Program-made: the position numbers and the translations under genes | DNA from: Veillonella atypica KON | Lineage (GTDB): Bacteria > Bacillota > Negativicutes > Veillonellales > Veillonellaceae | Length of the DNA: 64,000 bases | NCBI RefSeq assembly: GCF_002959915.1 | Contig: NZ_PPDE01000008.1 | Location: 558,001-622,000, forward strand | Direction of reading: 5' to 3' | Shown here: positions 27,632 through 36,980 of the stretch, one piece after another | Layout: every line of letters starts with the position of its first letter | Numbering within the stretch: position 1 is the first letter of the stretch | Notes under the pieces: model-generated | Told to the model about the DNA's origin: nothing | Database searches by the model: none | Seen by the model: only the letters and a program-made list of their open reading frames with translations

Positions 27632-29245
27632 CTATAAAATCTCAATATCCTCATACTGTGGTTGTACAACCCACTCACCACGTAGATTTACAATTCCCCA
27701 CTTACCTTGAGATTTTACCGGAGCAAAACCATGTTTAACGGGCATTGCAGAAGTGATTGTGTTATCACTAAATAATACTTTACCACTATCATCAATAAGC
27801 TTATAATCACTAGAAGTCTTATGTACCCAAGTATATGGTCCACTAAATTTATTTATCCCCATATCTTTGGAGGTAGTCAAAATAACATTTCCGGTTGTCA
27901 TATCGATTAACTGTTGAGTATCACCACTCACTACAACCATATTAGTTAGGCTTACAAATCTAATAGAATCATAGGTAAACGGAATAACTTGTTTGCCTGT
28001 ATCCACGTCAAATACGCCCGCTTTTTTATTATCTTTATTGATAAATACTAACAATCCATTAAGATCACTAAATTCGCCTAAATCATAATTACCTGGTTGA
28101 ATAATATAATTACCTTCACGATTTACGAATCCAATAAGCCCTTGGTTTTTCACAAGTGTGCCATATGCAGTAATTGGCCAAACTGCATCATTTTTACTAT
28201 CGATAACAATTTTACCATCACGATTAATATAACCGCGTTTTACACCATCATATACAGGGTTCCATGCATCACCATAATAGATTCCACCGTGATTACTAAG
28301 GGTTATTCCTACAGCCATACTCAACAAGCCTCCAAGATTAAACTTGCTTATATGGCGTCGGAATTCTGCCAATCCATCATCATATGCGTCAATATCATTA
28401 GATGGTGCTTCAAATACAGTCTTACCTGTGCCATCAATTGCTACATTTTTACCTTTAGCATCTTTTACAAAAGCACGATCTTCACTAAATTTCGTATATA
28501 CTTCTTTAAATTGTGGAGCGATTACAGTATTACCTGATGCATCATTAAAACCCCATTTTCCTTTTACAGAAACGGCCGTATAAGAATCACTTGCATATGT
28601 TTCCTTATGATTTGACGAATTTTGATTCTTGTTTACAGTCTCATCATGATGATTGATAATTTGTTTAACCTGTTCATCTAAGGCATCTTTACCACTTGAT
28701 AAAACGGTACCATCTACTTTAATATGTTCTAAAGTTTTCTTTAACTTTACGAAGTATGTTCCGTCCTCAGCATAAGATGGATTCAACTCTTTATATTGTG
28801 GATCAAGCAAAACTTGACCATTAGTTCCTACAAGTCCCCATTTACCATTTTGCTTAACCTTAGCTAATTGACCCAGTTTAATAAAAGCACTATTACTTTC
28901 AGTAGCCTCATCAATGTTTGCTTGGAGAGACTTAAATGCTGCTGGTGCTAATTTTTGAGTAGCTCCAATAATTGGTACCGCTACATAATCACCTAATTGC
29001 CCTACACCAACAGATACAGTTGTACCACTTGATTTAGTAGATACCTTTTCAGTCGTAGAAATATTAGTAGTAGATGTGGATACACTATGTTGTTCACGTG
29101 TTACACGCGTACTTGTAGATGTTGGTGTATCATGATTTGTTACTGTTGTACTACTAGTAGATGTTGTACTAGATGCTGCGAAAGTACTCGTAGCCATAGC
29201 CGCCAACACACATGCGACTAATAAAGATTTTCTGTTGAGTTTCAT
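27632..29245 (-). CDS. Exported WG-repeat protein
   Basis: 537 residues. Signal peptide (MKLNRKSLLVACVLAAMATSTFA), then a Ser/Thr-rich linker (about 24-75), then beta-propeller-like WG repeats recognisable as KWGLVGTNGQVLLDPQYKEL, KWGFNDASGNTVIAPQFKEV, KRGYINRDGKIVID, GFVNREGNYIIQ and, at the C-terminus, KWGIVNLRGEWVVQPQYED. WG repeats are common in surface proteins of Bacteroidetes and Firmicutes; function is unproven. AGGAGAGGCCT precedes the ATG. Confidence 0.85.
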   Translation of the reverse strand: MKLNRKSLLVACVLAAMATSTFAASSTTSTSSTTVTNHDTPTSTSTRVTREQHSVSTSTTNISTTEKVSTKSSGTTVSVGVGQLGDYVAVPIIGATQKLAPAAFKSLQANIDEATESNSAFIKLGQLAKVKQNGKWGLVGTNGQVLLDPQYKELNPSYAEDGTYFVKLKKTLEHIKVDGTVLSSGKDALDEQVKQIINHHDETVNKNQNSSNHKETYASDSYTAVSVKGKWGFNDASGNTVIAPQFKEVYTKFSEDRAFVKDAKGKNVAIDGTGKTVFEAPSNDIDAYDDGLAEFRRHISKFNLGGLLSMAVGITLSNHGGIYYGDAWNPVYDGVKRGYINRDGKIVIDSKNDAVWPITAYGTLVKNQGLIGFVNREGNYIIQPGNYDLGEFSDLNGLLVFINKDNKKAGVFDVDTGKQVIPFTYDSIRFVSLTNMVVVSGDTQQLIDMTTGNVILTTSKDMGINKFSGPYTWVHKTSSDYKLIDDSGKVLFSDNTITSAMPVKHGFAPVKSQGKWGIVNLRGEWVVQPQYEDIEIL

Positions 29246-29391
29246 AGGCCTCTCCTCTTATTACTCAAAGGACTCTAGATATAAAAATTTTATAAACAAA
29301 TATTAATATAAATTATACTATACGAACCTTTATATATACAATAAATTGTGAAAAATTCTTCATCCATTATTTTTTTGCTATAATAGGACCT

Positions 29392-30312
29392 ATGAAAACA
29401 GCAACCATAATCGACTTGATTGTAGATGCTAATATACACACGCAATCAATGAATCATATTATAAAACAACAGCATATTTCACAGCGCATGCGACGGCGTC
29501 TAAAAAATAATGGAATCATCACCATTAACGGACAATCGGCTACATGGGATACCCTTGTTCATGGCGGAGATCATCTACTTATGAAATTAGTACCTGAACA
29601 AGAATTTTCACGCTCTCCAATGAATCTGGAAATCGTATACGAAGACGAACACATCCTCGCTGTAAATAAAGCCGCCGGTGTTCTTATGCACCCTACCTCG
29701 ACGGTACGCGATGGAACATTGGCAAATGGCGTTCTCTATTATTATGACGAAACTGAGCAGGCTCATGACTTTCACCCCGTCCATCGCCTCGATAAGGATA
29801 CATCGGGCATCGTCATCATCGCAAAAACATCGGTAGTACAACACGCCTTTGATAAGCAACGCACAAAATTTAAAAAGGTTTATGACGCCATCGTTGAAGG
29901 CACTATGCCAAGCCAATCGCTAACTATTAAATGGCCCATCGGGCGTAAAGCAGGTAGCATCATTGAACGATGTTGCACATCAATTGGCAAACCGGCTCGT
30001 ACTGATGTGACGGTATTGGCACGCCACATTGTTTCCCAGCCTGTACAAATGAATAAAAATTTGAGCACGCAACAGGTTCTGACTCATGTGCAATGTGTAC
30101 TCCATACGGGCCGAACCCATCAGATTCGTGTACACCTATCCCATTTAGGTTGTCCTTTAGCTGGTGATGATTTATATGGCGGTCATTTAGATTATATTCG
30201 TCGGCAAGCATTACACGCTGGGTACCTAGCTTTCACCCATCCTATGACACAAGAATACGTAGAACTACGAGCACCTCTGCCAACGGATATGAAAGATTTA
30301 CTATGTCTCTAA
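29392..30312 (+). CDS. RluA-family RNA pseudouridine synthase
   Basis: Isomerises uridine to pseudouridine in rRNA or tRNA. 306 residues: an S4-like N-terminal part (SQRMRRRLKNNGIITING), then the catalytic domain with PVHRLDKDTSGIVIIAK (catalytic Asp in HRLD, about residue 133), INGR-like GRTHQIRVHLSHLGCPLAGD and DDLYGG. Target site not deducible. TAGGACCT lies before the ATG. Confidence 0.92.
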   Translation: MKTATIIDLIVDANIHTQSMNHIIKQQHISQRMRRRLKNNGIITINGQSATWDTLVHGGDHLLMKLVPEQEFSRSPMNLEIVYEDEHILAVNKAAGVLMHPTSTVRDGTLANGVLYYYDETEQAHDFHPVHRLDKDTSGIVIIAKTSVVQHAFDKQRTKFKKVYDAIVEGTMPSQSLTIKWPIGRKAGSIIERCCTSIGKPARTDVTVLARHIVSQPVQMNKNLSTQQVLTHVQCVLHTGRTHQIRVHLSHLGCPLAGDDLYGGHLDYIRRQALHAGYLAFTHPMTQEYVELRAPLPTDMKDLLCL

Positions 30313-30456
30313 CAGATTCATCTAGAAAACCTTATAAAATTGTGGTGCTTTATATCGTTTCTTGATATACTAACAATGAATAGATATGTATCATCATAAG
30401 TTGATGACAATACTTTCAAAATACATACAATCGGCTATAAAGCCAAGGAGGACAAC

Positions 30457-31386
30457 ATGCCATTAGTAACGACTACGGAAATGTTCAAAAAAGCTTATGA
30501 AGGCGGCTACGCAGTAGGTGCTTTTAACGTTAACAATATGGAAATCGTACAAGGTATCGTCGATGCAGCAAAAGAGGAACAATCCCCTCTTATTTTGCAA
30601 GTATCTGCAGGTGCTCGCAAATACGCAAAACACATTTACCTTGTAAAACTTGTGGAAGCAGCATTGGAAGATAGCAATTTACCAATCGCTCTTCACCTTG
30701 ACCACGGTGATTCTTTTGAAATCTGTAAAGATTGCGTAGACGGCGGTTTTACATCTGTTATGATTGACGCTTCTCACCACGATTTCGACGAAAACGTAAA
30801 AATTACAAAACAAGTTGTTGAATACGCTCATGCGCACGGTGTTGTAGTAGAAGCAGAACTTGGTCGTTTGGCTGGCGTCGAAGATGACGTTAACGTATCC
30901 GATGCAGACGCTCGCTTCACAGACCCAGAACAAGCTGCTGAATTCGTAGCATTAACAGGCGTTGATTCCTTGGCTATCGCTATCGGTACAAGCCACGGTG
31001 CTTACAAATTCAAAGGCACACCTTACCTCGACTTTGAACGTTTGGAAAAGGTGGGTAAATTATTGCCTAACTTCCCTATCGTATTGCATGGTGCTTCCTC
31101 CGTATTGCCTGAATTCGTAGCAAAATGTAACGAATTTGGTGGCAATATCCCTGGCGCACAAGGCGTACCTGAAGAAATGCTTCGCAAAGCAGCGCAAATG
31201 GCGGTTTGCAAAATCAACATCGATACAGACCTTCGCCTTGCTATGACTGCATCTGTACGCGAATACTTGGCACAAAATCCATCCGAATTTGACCCTCGTA
31301 AATATTTAGGACCTGCTCGTGACGCTATTAAAGGCATGGTAGCTCACAAAATTAAAGATGTATTAGGTTCTTCTCACAAACTATAA
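30457..31386 (+). CDS. fba: Class II fructose-bisphosphate aldolase
   Basis: Zinc-dependent cleavage and formation of fructose-1,6-bisphosphate; in Veillonella, which does not grow on sugars, it is expected to work in gluconeogenesis. 309 residues with ALHLDHGDSFE (metal His), SVMIDASHHDFDENV, VEAELGRLAGVEDDV, GTSHGAYK and VLHGASSVLPE. AAGGAGGACAAC precedes the ATG. Strong codon bias suggests high expression. A flippase gene starts 4 bases after its stop. Confidence 0.96.
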   Translation: MPLVTTTEMFKKAYEGGYAVGAFNVNNMEIVQGIVDAAKEEQSPLILQVSAGARKYAKHIYLVKLVEAALEDSNLPIALHLDHGDSFEICKDCVDGGFTSVMIDASHHDFDENVKITKQVVEYAHAHGVVVEAELGRLAGVEDDVNVSDADARFTDPEQAAEFVALTGVDSLAIAIGTSHGAYKFKGTPYLDFERLEKVGKLLPNFPIVLHGASSVLPEFVAKCNEFGGNIPGAQGVPEEMLRKAAQMAVCKINIDTDLRLAMTASVREYLAQNPSEFDPRKYLGPARDAIKGMVAHKIKDVLGSSHKL

Positions 31387-31389
31387 TCT

Positions 31390-32946
31390 ATGGCTAGTGG
31401 ATTTGTAAAAGGAACCTTAATCTTAACCATTGCCGGTTTCGTAGTGAAAGCCATCGGTAGTATCAACTGGATTCTTCTCTCCCGTATCTTGGGTGGGGAA
31501 GGCATCGGGATCTACCAGATGGCCTTTCCTATCTATTTGTTACTATTACAAATTTCAAGCGCAGGTGTGCCGATTGCCATCTCTATTTTGACGGCAGAAC
31601 GATTAGCATTACACGACTTTGGTGGTGCTAAACGAGTATTTAATATTTCTTTCACAATGCTGACCATTACGGGCTTTATCGCCAGCTTGGCCATGTACTT
31701 TGGCGCAGATTGGCTTATCTCTAGCGGTCTCATTGCTGAAAGTCGTGCCTACTACTCAATCATCGCACTTGCTCCGGCAGTATTCTTTGTAACGTGGATT
31801 TCCTGTTTCCGCGGCTACATCCAAGGTTATGAGATGATGACCCCAACGGCGGTCAGCCAAATCGTAGAACAACTATTGCGCGTTATCGTCATGCTCGGTG
31901 CAGCGGCCATCTTATTGCCATATGGCTTACCTGCTGCAGCTGGCGGTGCTAGCCTAGGTGCTGGCGTCGGAGCCTTTGGTGCCTTCCTCGTGCTCTTGTA
32001 CTATTACTACAAATTGCCTAAGGCTAGTAGTACTGGTGAAAGCTACGATGGTCCACGCGAATCGGCCAAGGAAATTTTATCGCGACTGTTATCATTGTCC
32101 ATTCCGATTTCCTTAGCCAGCATCATGTTACCATTAACGGCCAATCTTGATTTGCTCATCGTACCACGTCGCCTACTAGACGCTAATTTCCCGATGAATG
32201 AAGTAACAGAACTGTTCGGTTATCTTACAGGTATGGCAGTGCCGCTCATCAACTTGGCTACCATTATTACAGCAGCCCTTGCTACGAGCATCGTACCAGC
32301 CATCTCTCATGCTTTTGCTAAGCGAGATCATAAAGGTATTTACGAACGCACTGCTGGTTCTATGCGCTTAACATTTATGGCAACCGTACCATTTACGGTA
32401 CTATTATATGTACTCGCTGCCCCAACCGTTACATTGATTTACAATGCTCCTAAGGCAGAACTAGCAACGCAAATCACTGCGTTCTCTATCTTCTTCCTCG
32501 GTGTACACCAAGTTACAACAGGGATTTTACAAGGCCTTAATAAGCCGCGCATTCCAGTTATCAACATGGGTATTTCCCTTATCATCAAGGTTATCCTTAA
32601 CTGGACATTGACTGCCATTCCTTGGCTCGGCATCGGTGGTGCTGCCTGGGCAACCGTTGCTGATATTGGCTTTGCAGCGTTACTCAATTTGATTTACATC
32701 AAAAAATACACAGGCTACTTCCTCGACATTTCCCTTCTATGGAAAAACGTGGTCAGTGCCGGTGTCATGGGTATACTCATCTTCTTGAGTTACCACTACT
32801 TAACAGATATCTTACCAATGTGGGCTAACTTTATACTTACCGGTATCGAAGGTTTATTACTCTACGTCATTATCATGGTTCTCTTAAAAGGACTTAATAA
32901 AAATGATGGGGCTAGCATGCCACTCATTGGTAGATTCTTTAGATAA
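31390..32946 (+). CDS. SpoVB/MurJ-like polysaccharide flippase (MOP superfamily)
   Basis: Multi-pass membrane protein, 518 residues, about 14 hydrophobic segments. N-terminal FVKGTLILTIAGFVVKAIGS and SRILGGEGIGIYQMAFP match the SpoVB/putative polysaccharide biosynthesis family, which flips lipid-linked cell-wall or polysaccharide precursors. It starts just after fba with no clear ribosome site, so translation may depend on coupling. Followed by a strong terminator. Confidence 0.88.
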   Translation: MASGFVKGTLILTIAGFVVKAIGSINWILLSRILGGEGIGIYQMAFPIYLLLLQISSAGVPIAISILTAERLALHDFGGAKRVFNISFTMLTITGFIASLAMYFGADWLISSGLIAESRAYYSIIALAPAVFFVTWISCFRGYIQGYEMMTPTAVSQIVEQLLRVIVMLGAAAILLPYGLPAAAGGASLGAGVGAFGAFLVLLYYYYKLPKASSTGESYDGPRESAKEILSRLLSLSIPISLASIMLPLTANLDLLIVPRRLLDANFPMNEVTELFGYLTGMAVPLINLATIITAALATSIVPAISHAFAKRDHKGIYERTAGSMRLTFMATVPFTVLLYVLAAPTVTLIYNAPKAELATQITAFSIFFLGVHQVTTGILQGLNKPRIPVINMGISLIIKVILNWTLTAIPWLGIGGAAWATVADIGFAALLNLIYIKKYTGYFLDISLLWKNVVSAGVMGILIFLSYHYLTDILPMWANFILTGIEGLLLYVIIMVLLKGLNKNDGASMPLIGRFFR

Positions 32947-32964
32947 TTACATATACGAATAGCA

Positions 32965-32998
32965 AGAGGACCGACTCGTTTGAGCCGGTCCTCTTTTT
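32965..32998 (+). terminator. Terminator after the fba-flippase unit
   Basis: Stem AGAGGACCG / CGGTCCTCT followed by TTTT. Confidence 0.9.
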
Positions 32999-33016
32999 AT
33001 ACTACCTATATAGACA

Positions 33017-34354
33017 CTATTTATTGAAAATCTTTGTATCATCAAAAACATCAGGTGGTACACCTAGACCTAGTTTTATCTTATTATAGTTTGTTTTATT
33101 TCTCTTATTATCCACATATTGTATCATATCTCTAATTTTATAATTACTTACATGAATATCGTGAGGTTTCTTTACCAGGTATGTATAACGATAATTTTCG
33201 TCATATACCGTCATAGTAAACAATGTGTATTTATCTCCTTCAACCTCTAAATACACACCTGGTGTAGCATCATTCCAAACAGTAGCCGATTGAATTTGTT
33301 TCCCTTTACTTAACGATTCAGTATAAACAAAATCATTTAAATAGTTAAATAAAACATTTTGCTTTTTAACATTATCTATTGATGACAAAGGAGTAACAAT
33401 GATCTCTTCTTTTATATTTCCAGAAGAATAATTTACCCTATAGCCCCCATTCTTAAGAGTCTCACGACCAATATGCTTACTATTTTTAAATACTTGGAAA
33501 GTAAAGTTTTCTACACGTACTGGAGTCGTATTTTCTAAAATAGCTGATGCGGGTTTGATAGAAGGCAAAATCGTATTAACTAATGGTGCCATAGTTGATT
33601 TCATGATTTCTTGTTCATTATCTTTTAAAACATCATGATTTAAACGATCACTCATCTGATATCCTATGTGATAACTTCTGGTAGGTGATGTAGGGAGTGT
33701 AAAATTTAATGTACCTATTATATTATCTGAATCATATTTGATTACATCCCAAGTTGCCTTCTCCATACCTTTATATGCAAAAGTGCCACTACCTAACATC
33801 TTAGAACCATCCAGACGTATAGCCCCTTTGCTCTCTTCAAATTCTCTACGCAATATATCACTATTTAGCTTACCGTATTCAATATTGGTATTCTCCCAAA
33901 GATTCCCCTTTGGTTGAGGGCGAACTTCATAACCTAATTGAGCAATTCGAGAAAAAATACGTCCCATTCTAACGATATCTTTTGTATTATCTAACCTTGC
34001 AATTCCTATACCACTTTCATAAGGAGCTGTAAATTTTATATCTGCCCCATTATCACGCAAAATTACAACTGTCCGTGAATACATAACCGCGTTATTTAAT
34101 TCTTTAGTAGCATAAATATCAGCCTCTAACTTTGATTTATCATAATTAGGATCATTTGCTCGAATAGCAGGTATTTCTTTTTCTATACTCTGTTCCATCA
34201 AGCGCGTTACTTTAGGATCTATCCGATAATGTTGATATGCATCTTCTAGTGCAGAAGGAACAGCACCTGGAATATTAATATCAATCCCATACGACTGCCC
34301 CACACCTAATGTAATACCTAATAAACCTAATGCTATTACACGTTTCCAGTTCAT
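33017..34354 (-). CDS. Exported INIPGA-family protein, copy A
   Basis: 445 residues, signal peptide (MNWKRVIALGLLGITLGVG..., cleavage before IDINIPGA). It belongs to a paralogous set in this window whose full copies begin the mature chain with IDINIPGA and keep a block WDV, an AYxxY segment early on and a late WND-x-P motif (TVWNDATPGVYLEVEG here). Most like the copy at 57440-58777 (shared KATWDV, ATVWNDA, RDMIQYVD). Probably a periplasmic or surface protein; no known domain seen. A TTG at 34369 extends the frame, but the ATG at 34354 has AGGAGAG upstream. Confidence 0.75.
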   Translation of the reverse strand: MNWKRVIALGLLGITLGVGQSYGIDINIPGAVPSALEDAYQHYRIDPKVTRLMEQSIEKEIPAIRANDPNYDKSKLEADIYATKELNNAVMYSRTVVILRDNGADIKFTAPYESGIGIARLDNTKDIVRMGRIFSRIAQLGYEVRPQPKGNLWENTNIEYGKLNSDILRREFEESKGAIRLDGSKMLGSGTFAYKGMEKATWDVIKYDSDNIIGTLNFTLPTSPTRSYHIGYQMSDRLNHDVLKDNEQEIMKSTMAPLVNTILPSIKPASAILENTTPVRVENFTFQVFKNSKHIGRETLKNGGYRVNYSSGNIKEEIIVTPLSSIDNVKKQNVLFNYLNDFVYTESLSKGKQIQSATVWNDATPGVYLEVEGDKYTLFTMTVYDENYRYTYLVKKPHDIHVSNYKIRDMIQYVDNKRNKTNYNKIKLGLGVPPDVFDDTKIFNK

Positions 34355-34524
34355 ACATTCTCTCCTCAATTTATACTATACAATCTAAAACACATTATAC
34401 CTAAATATTAATTTTTTATCAATTTTCTATAAATTTATTTTAGAATCATCCAGTCTTAGCTATATTTACATAAACGCAATTCCTACTTGCATAATATGTT
34501 ATAGTATATTATAGGAAAATGAAT

Positions 34525-34553
34525 TATAATTATACTGTACTTGATGTACAGTA
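34525..34553 (+). promoter_or_regulatory. TATAAT box with operator-like inverted repeat
   Basis: TATAAT (34525-34530) is followed at once by TACTGTAC-TTGAT-GTACAGTA (34533-34553), an 8-bp perfect inverted repeat placed to block initiation. It precedes the peptidase C26-permease pair, so a repressor responsive to the substrate is likely. The -35 is poor. Confidence 0.45.
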
Positions 34554-34575
34554 TTTTACACATTGAGGTGATAGT

Positions 34576-35310
34576 ATGAAAAAACCATTAATCGGAATTT
34601 CCGGCAATACGCTACGCGATAACAGTGGCGCTTATGTCGATTTAATCCGTTCTTACGTGAATCAGGATTATGTCCGCTCCATCGAAGAAGCCGGCGGCAT
34701 TCCTATTATTATTCCTTTCACGGAAAATTTAGAGCAAGCAAAGGAAACTATCAATATTGTTGATGGCCTACTCCTTACAGGTGGTCATGATGTGTATCCG
34801 CTCAATTATGGCGAGGAACCATTGCGAGGCATCGGCGATGTGTTCCCTGAGCGCGATCAATTCGATTTTGCCTTACTAGCTGCAGCGGAGGCGCGAAATA
34901 TTCCTGTATTCGCCATCTGCCGCGGTTGCCAAATCGTGAATGTTTATCGTGGTGGTTCCTTGTACCAAGATTTGCCATATGATGAAAATTGCACGATTAA
35001 GCACAGCCAAAATCAAACGCCTGCATTACCTACGCATACGGTAGAAATTGAACCTGATTCTAAATTAGCGAAAATCATCGGCACAACCACATGGATTACA
35101 AATTCTCATCATCATCAAACGTGTCGAAATATTGGTGAAAGCCTAGTTGTTACAGGTCGCGCCAAGGACGGTACAGTAGAGGCATTAGAGGATACGAGTC
35201 GTCCATGGTTTGTAGCAACTCAATTCCATCCAGAAATGATGCATGTGAAAGATGTACATGCAAAAACATTATTTAAAGCCTTCGTAGATGCGACTAAGGA
35301 GGTCAACTAA
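34576..35310 (+). CDS. Gamma-glutamyl-gamma-aminobutyrate hydrolase family protein (peptidase C26)
   Basis: Class I glutamine-amidotransferase-like hydrolase; the PuuD branch cleaves gamma-glutamyl amide bonds in polyamine breakdown. 244 residues with GLLLTGGHDVYPLNYGEEP, nucleophile Cys in PVFAICRGCQIVNV, and the His-Glu pair in TQFHPEMMH. Coupled to the amino-acid permease (stop/start TAATG), which suggests uptake and hydrolysis of a gamma-glutamyl compound. GAGGTGATAGT precedes the ATG. Confidence 0.9.
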   Translation: MKKPLIGISGNTLRDNSGAYVDLIRSYVNQDYVRSIEEAGGIPIIIPFTENLEQAKETINIVDGLLLTGGHDVYPLNYGEEPLRGIGDVFPERDQFDFALLAAAEARNIPVFAICRGCQIVNVYRGGSLYQDLPYDENCTIKHSQNQTPALPTHTVEIEPDSKLAKIIGTTTWITNSHHHQTCRNIGESLVVTGRAKDGTVEALEDTSRPWFVATQFHPEMMHVKDVHAKTLFKAFVDATKEVN

Positions 35311-36617
35311 TGGATAAGAAAAGTAAATTTGGATTTTGGAGTATTGTACTCCTTGGAATCAATGGTATCGTTGGTACTGGGATTTTCTTGTTACCTAATA
35401 AGGCCTATGCCATTATTGGGTCAGCCAGTTTAGGGGTCCTTTTATTTGATGCGGTCATTGCAGGATGTATTGCCTTGTGCTTTGCAGAGGCGGCTAGCCT
35501 TTTCACACGTAATGGTGGCCCTTATCTATATGCCAAACATGCATTAGGTGACTTTTGGGGATTTGAGGTAGGCGTCCTTAAATGGATTGTAACCGTTATT
35601 GCTTGGGCCGCCATGGCCGTTGGCTTTGCCACAGCATTAGGTGCAGCAGTGCCAGCCTTAAGTGGTGATTTTGCAAAGGATGTCATTTCCTTTATATTAA
35701 TCGTAGGCTTAACAATCGTAAACATATTTGGTGTTAACGTGTCTAAGTTTGTTAATAACTTGATTACAATCTCTAAATTAGTCCCTCTCGCCCTATTTAT
35801 CGCTATCGGTATATTCTTTATTAATGGTGCTAACTTTACACCTGTATTCCCACACGATACCTATGTAGAAGGATCCTTTGCACAAGCAGCCGTGCTTCTC
35901 TTCTTTGCCTATACAGGGTTTGAAGTTATTGCCATTGCCGCAGAGGATATGAAGAATCCTAAAAAGAATTTACCGCGTGCCATTATCATGTGTATGCTAC
36001 TCGTATCAGTCCTATATATGGCCATACTTGCCGTATCTATTGGTGTTCTAGGATCTGACCTTGCTAACACAAAAGCACCGGTACAAGATGCTTTCAACGT
36101 AATCCTAGGCCCAATTGGCATGTACATTGTATTGGCAGGCACATTAATTTCTATGGGCGGTATTAACTTTGCCGAAGCCTATTACGCCCCTCGTATCGCA
36201 ACATCCATGGCCGAAGATGGCATGCTTCCAAGTGCCTTAGCTAAACGCAATCGCTACAATGCACCATATGTAGCAGCGATTGTCACCGCTATTGCCAGCG
36301 TGCTACTTGCTTGGTCCGGTTCATTTACAACCCTTGCTGCTATTAGTGCGGTATCCCGTTTTACACAATACTTACCAACATGTTTAGCCGTCATCATATT
36401 CCGTCGCAAATGGGCCGATAAAGAACGATCCTACACAATCCCAGGTGGTTACACCGTTCCAATCATCGCCATTGCTACATCCCTTTGGATGCTAGGCCAA
36501 GCCCAAACAAACCAATTACTTTGGGGTCTAGGTGGCTGTATCGTCATTCTTCCGCTCTACATTTGGTACTGGCGCAAGAAAAAAGCTGGTATAATCAAAG
36601 AAAAAGAAGATATCTAA
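35310..36617 (+). CDS. APC-family amino-acid permease
   Basis: 435 residues, about 12 hydrophobic segments, with the APC start SIVLLGINGIVGTGIFLLP and AGTLISMGGINFAEAYYAPR, FFAYTGFEVIAIAAEDMKNP. Starts inside the stop codon of the C26 hydrolase gene, with AAGGAGGTCA upstream. Substrate likely an amino acid or gamma-glutamyl compound, not determinable. Confidence 0.9.
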   Translation: MDKKSKFGFWSIVLLGINGIVGTGIFLLPNKAYAIIGSASLGVLLFDAVIAGCIALCFAEAASLFTRNGGPYLYAKHALGDFWGFEVGVLKWIVTVIAWAAMAVGFATALGAAVPALSGDFAKDVISFILIVGLTIVNIFGVNVSKFVNNLITISKLVPLALFIAIGIFFINGANFTPVFPHDTYVEGSFAQAAVLLFFAYTGFEVIAIAAEDMKNPKKNLPRAIIMCMLLVSVLYMAILAVSIGVLGSDLANTKAPVQDAFNVILGPIGMYIVLAGTLISMGGINFAEAYYAPRIATSMAEDGMLPSALAKRNRYNAPYVAAIVTAIASVLLAWSGSFTTLAAISAVSRFTQYLPTCLAVIIFRRKWADKERSYTIPGGYTVPIIAIATSLWMLGQAQTNQLLWGLGGCIVILPLYIWYWRKKKAGIIKEKEDI

Positions 36618-36634
36618 TTACATTTTTGTATACA

Positions 36635-36664
36635 AAAGAGGCAGGAGCGAGCTCCTGCCTCTTT
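36635..36664 (+). terminator. Terminator after the permease gene
   Basis: Stem AAAGAGGCAGGAG / CTCCTGCCTCTTT with a 4-base loop. Confidence 0.9.
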
Positions 36665-36671
36665 AAAATTA

Positions 36672-36958
36672 GAACAGGCCTGTTCTATCTCTAAACACAC
36701 CTATATAAGGTCATCCAAAAATTAGTACAGGCCTGTTCTATTTCTGAACATACCTATATAAGGTCACCGAAAAATTAGTACAGGCCTGTTCTATTTCTGA
36801 ACATACCTATATAGGGGCTCCGTAAAATTAGTACAGGCCTGTTCTATCTCTAAACACACCTATATAAGGTCCCCGAAAAATTAGTACAGGCCTGTTCTAT
36901 TTCTGAACACACCTATATAAGGTCACTCAAAAATTAGTACAGGCCTGTTCTAATTTTT
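36672..36958. repeat. Six-copy, exactly 53-bp tandem repeat built on ACAGGCCTGT
   Basis: The palindrome ACAGGCCTGT starts at 36674, 36727, 36780, 36833, 36886 and 36939, exactly 53 bp apart each time. The rest of the unit (TTCTATTTCTGAACATACC, then TATATAAGGTCAC) is nearly constant. The first copy has the perfect palindrome GAACAGGCCTGTTC; the last (36929-36958) extends to a 30-base near-palindrome with A-run and T-run ends, like a bidirectional terminator. It fills the gap between two convergent genes. Confidence 0.95.
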
Positions 36959-36980
36959 ATGGACATGTATGATGTACCGA

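Noticed and set aside
36672-36958. CRISPR array
   Set aside because: Units are near-identical over their whole 53 bases; no unique spacers and no cas genes nearby.
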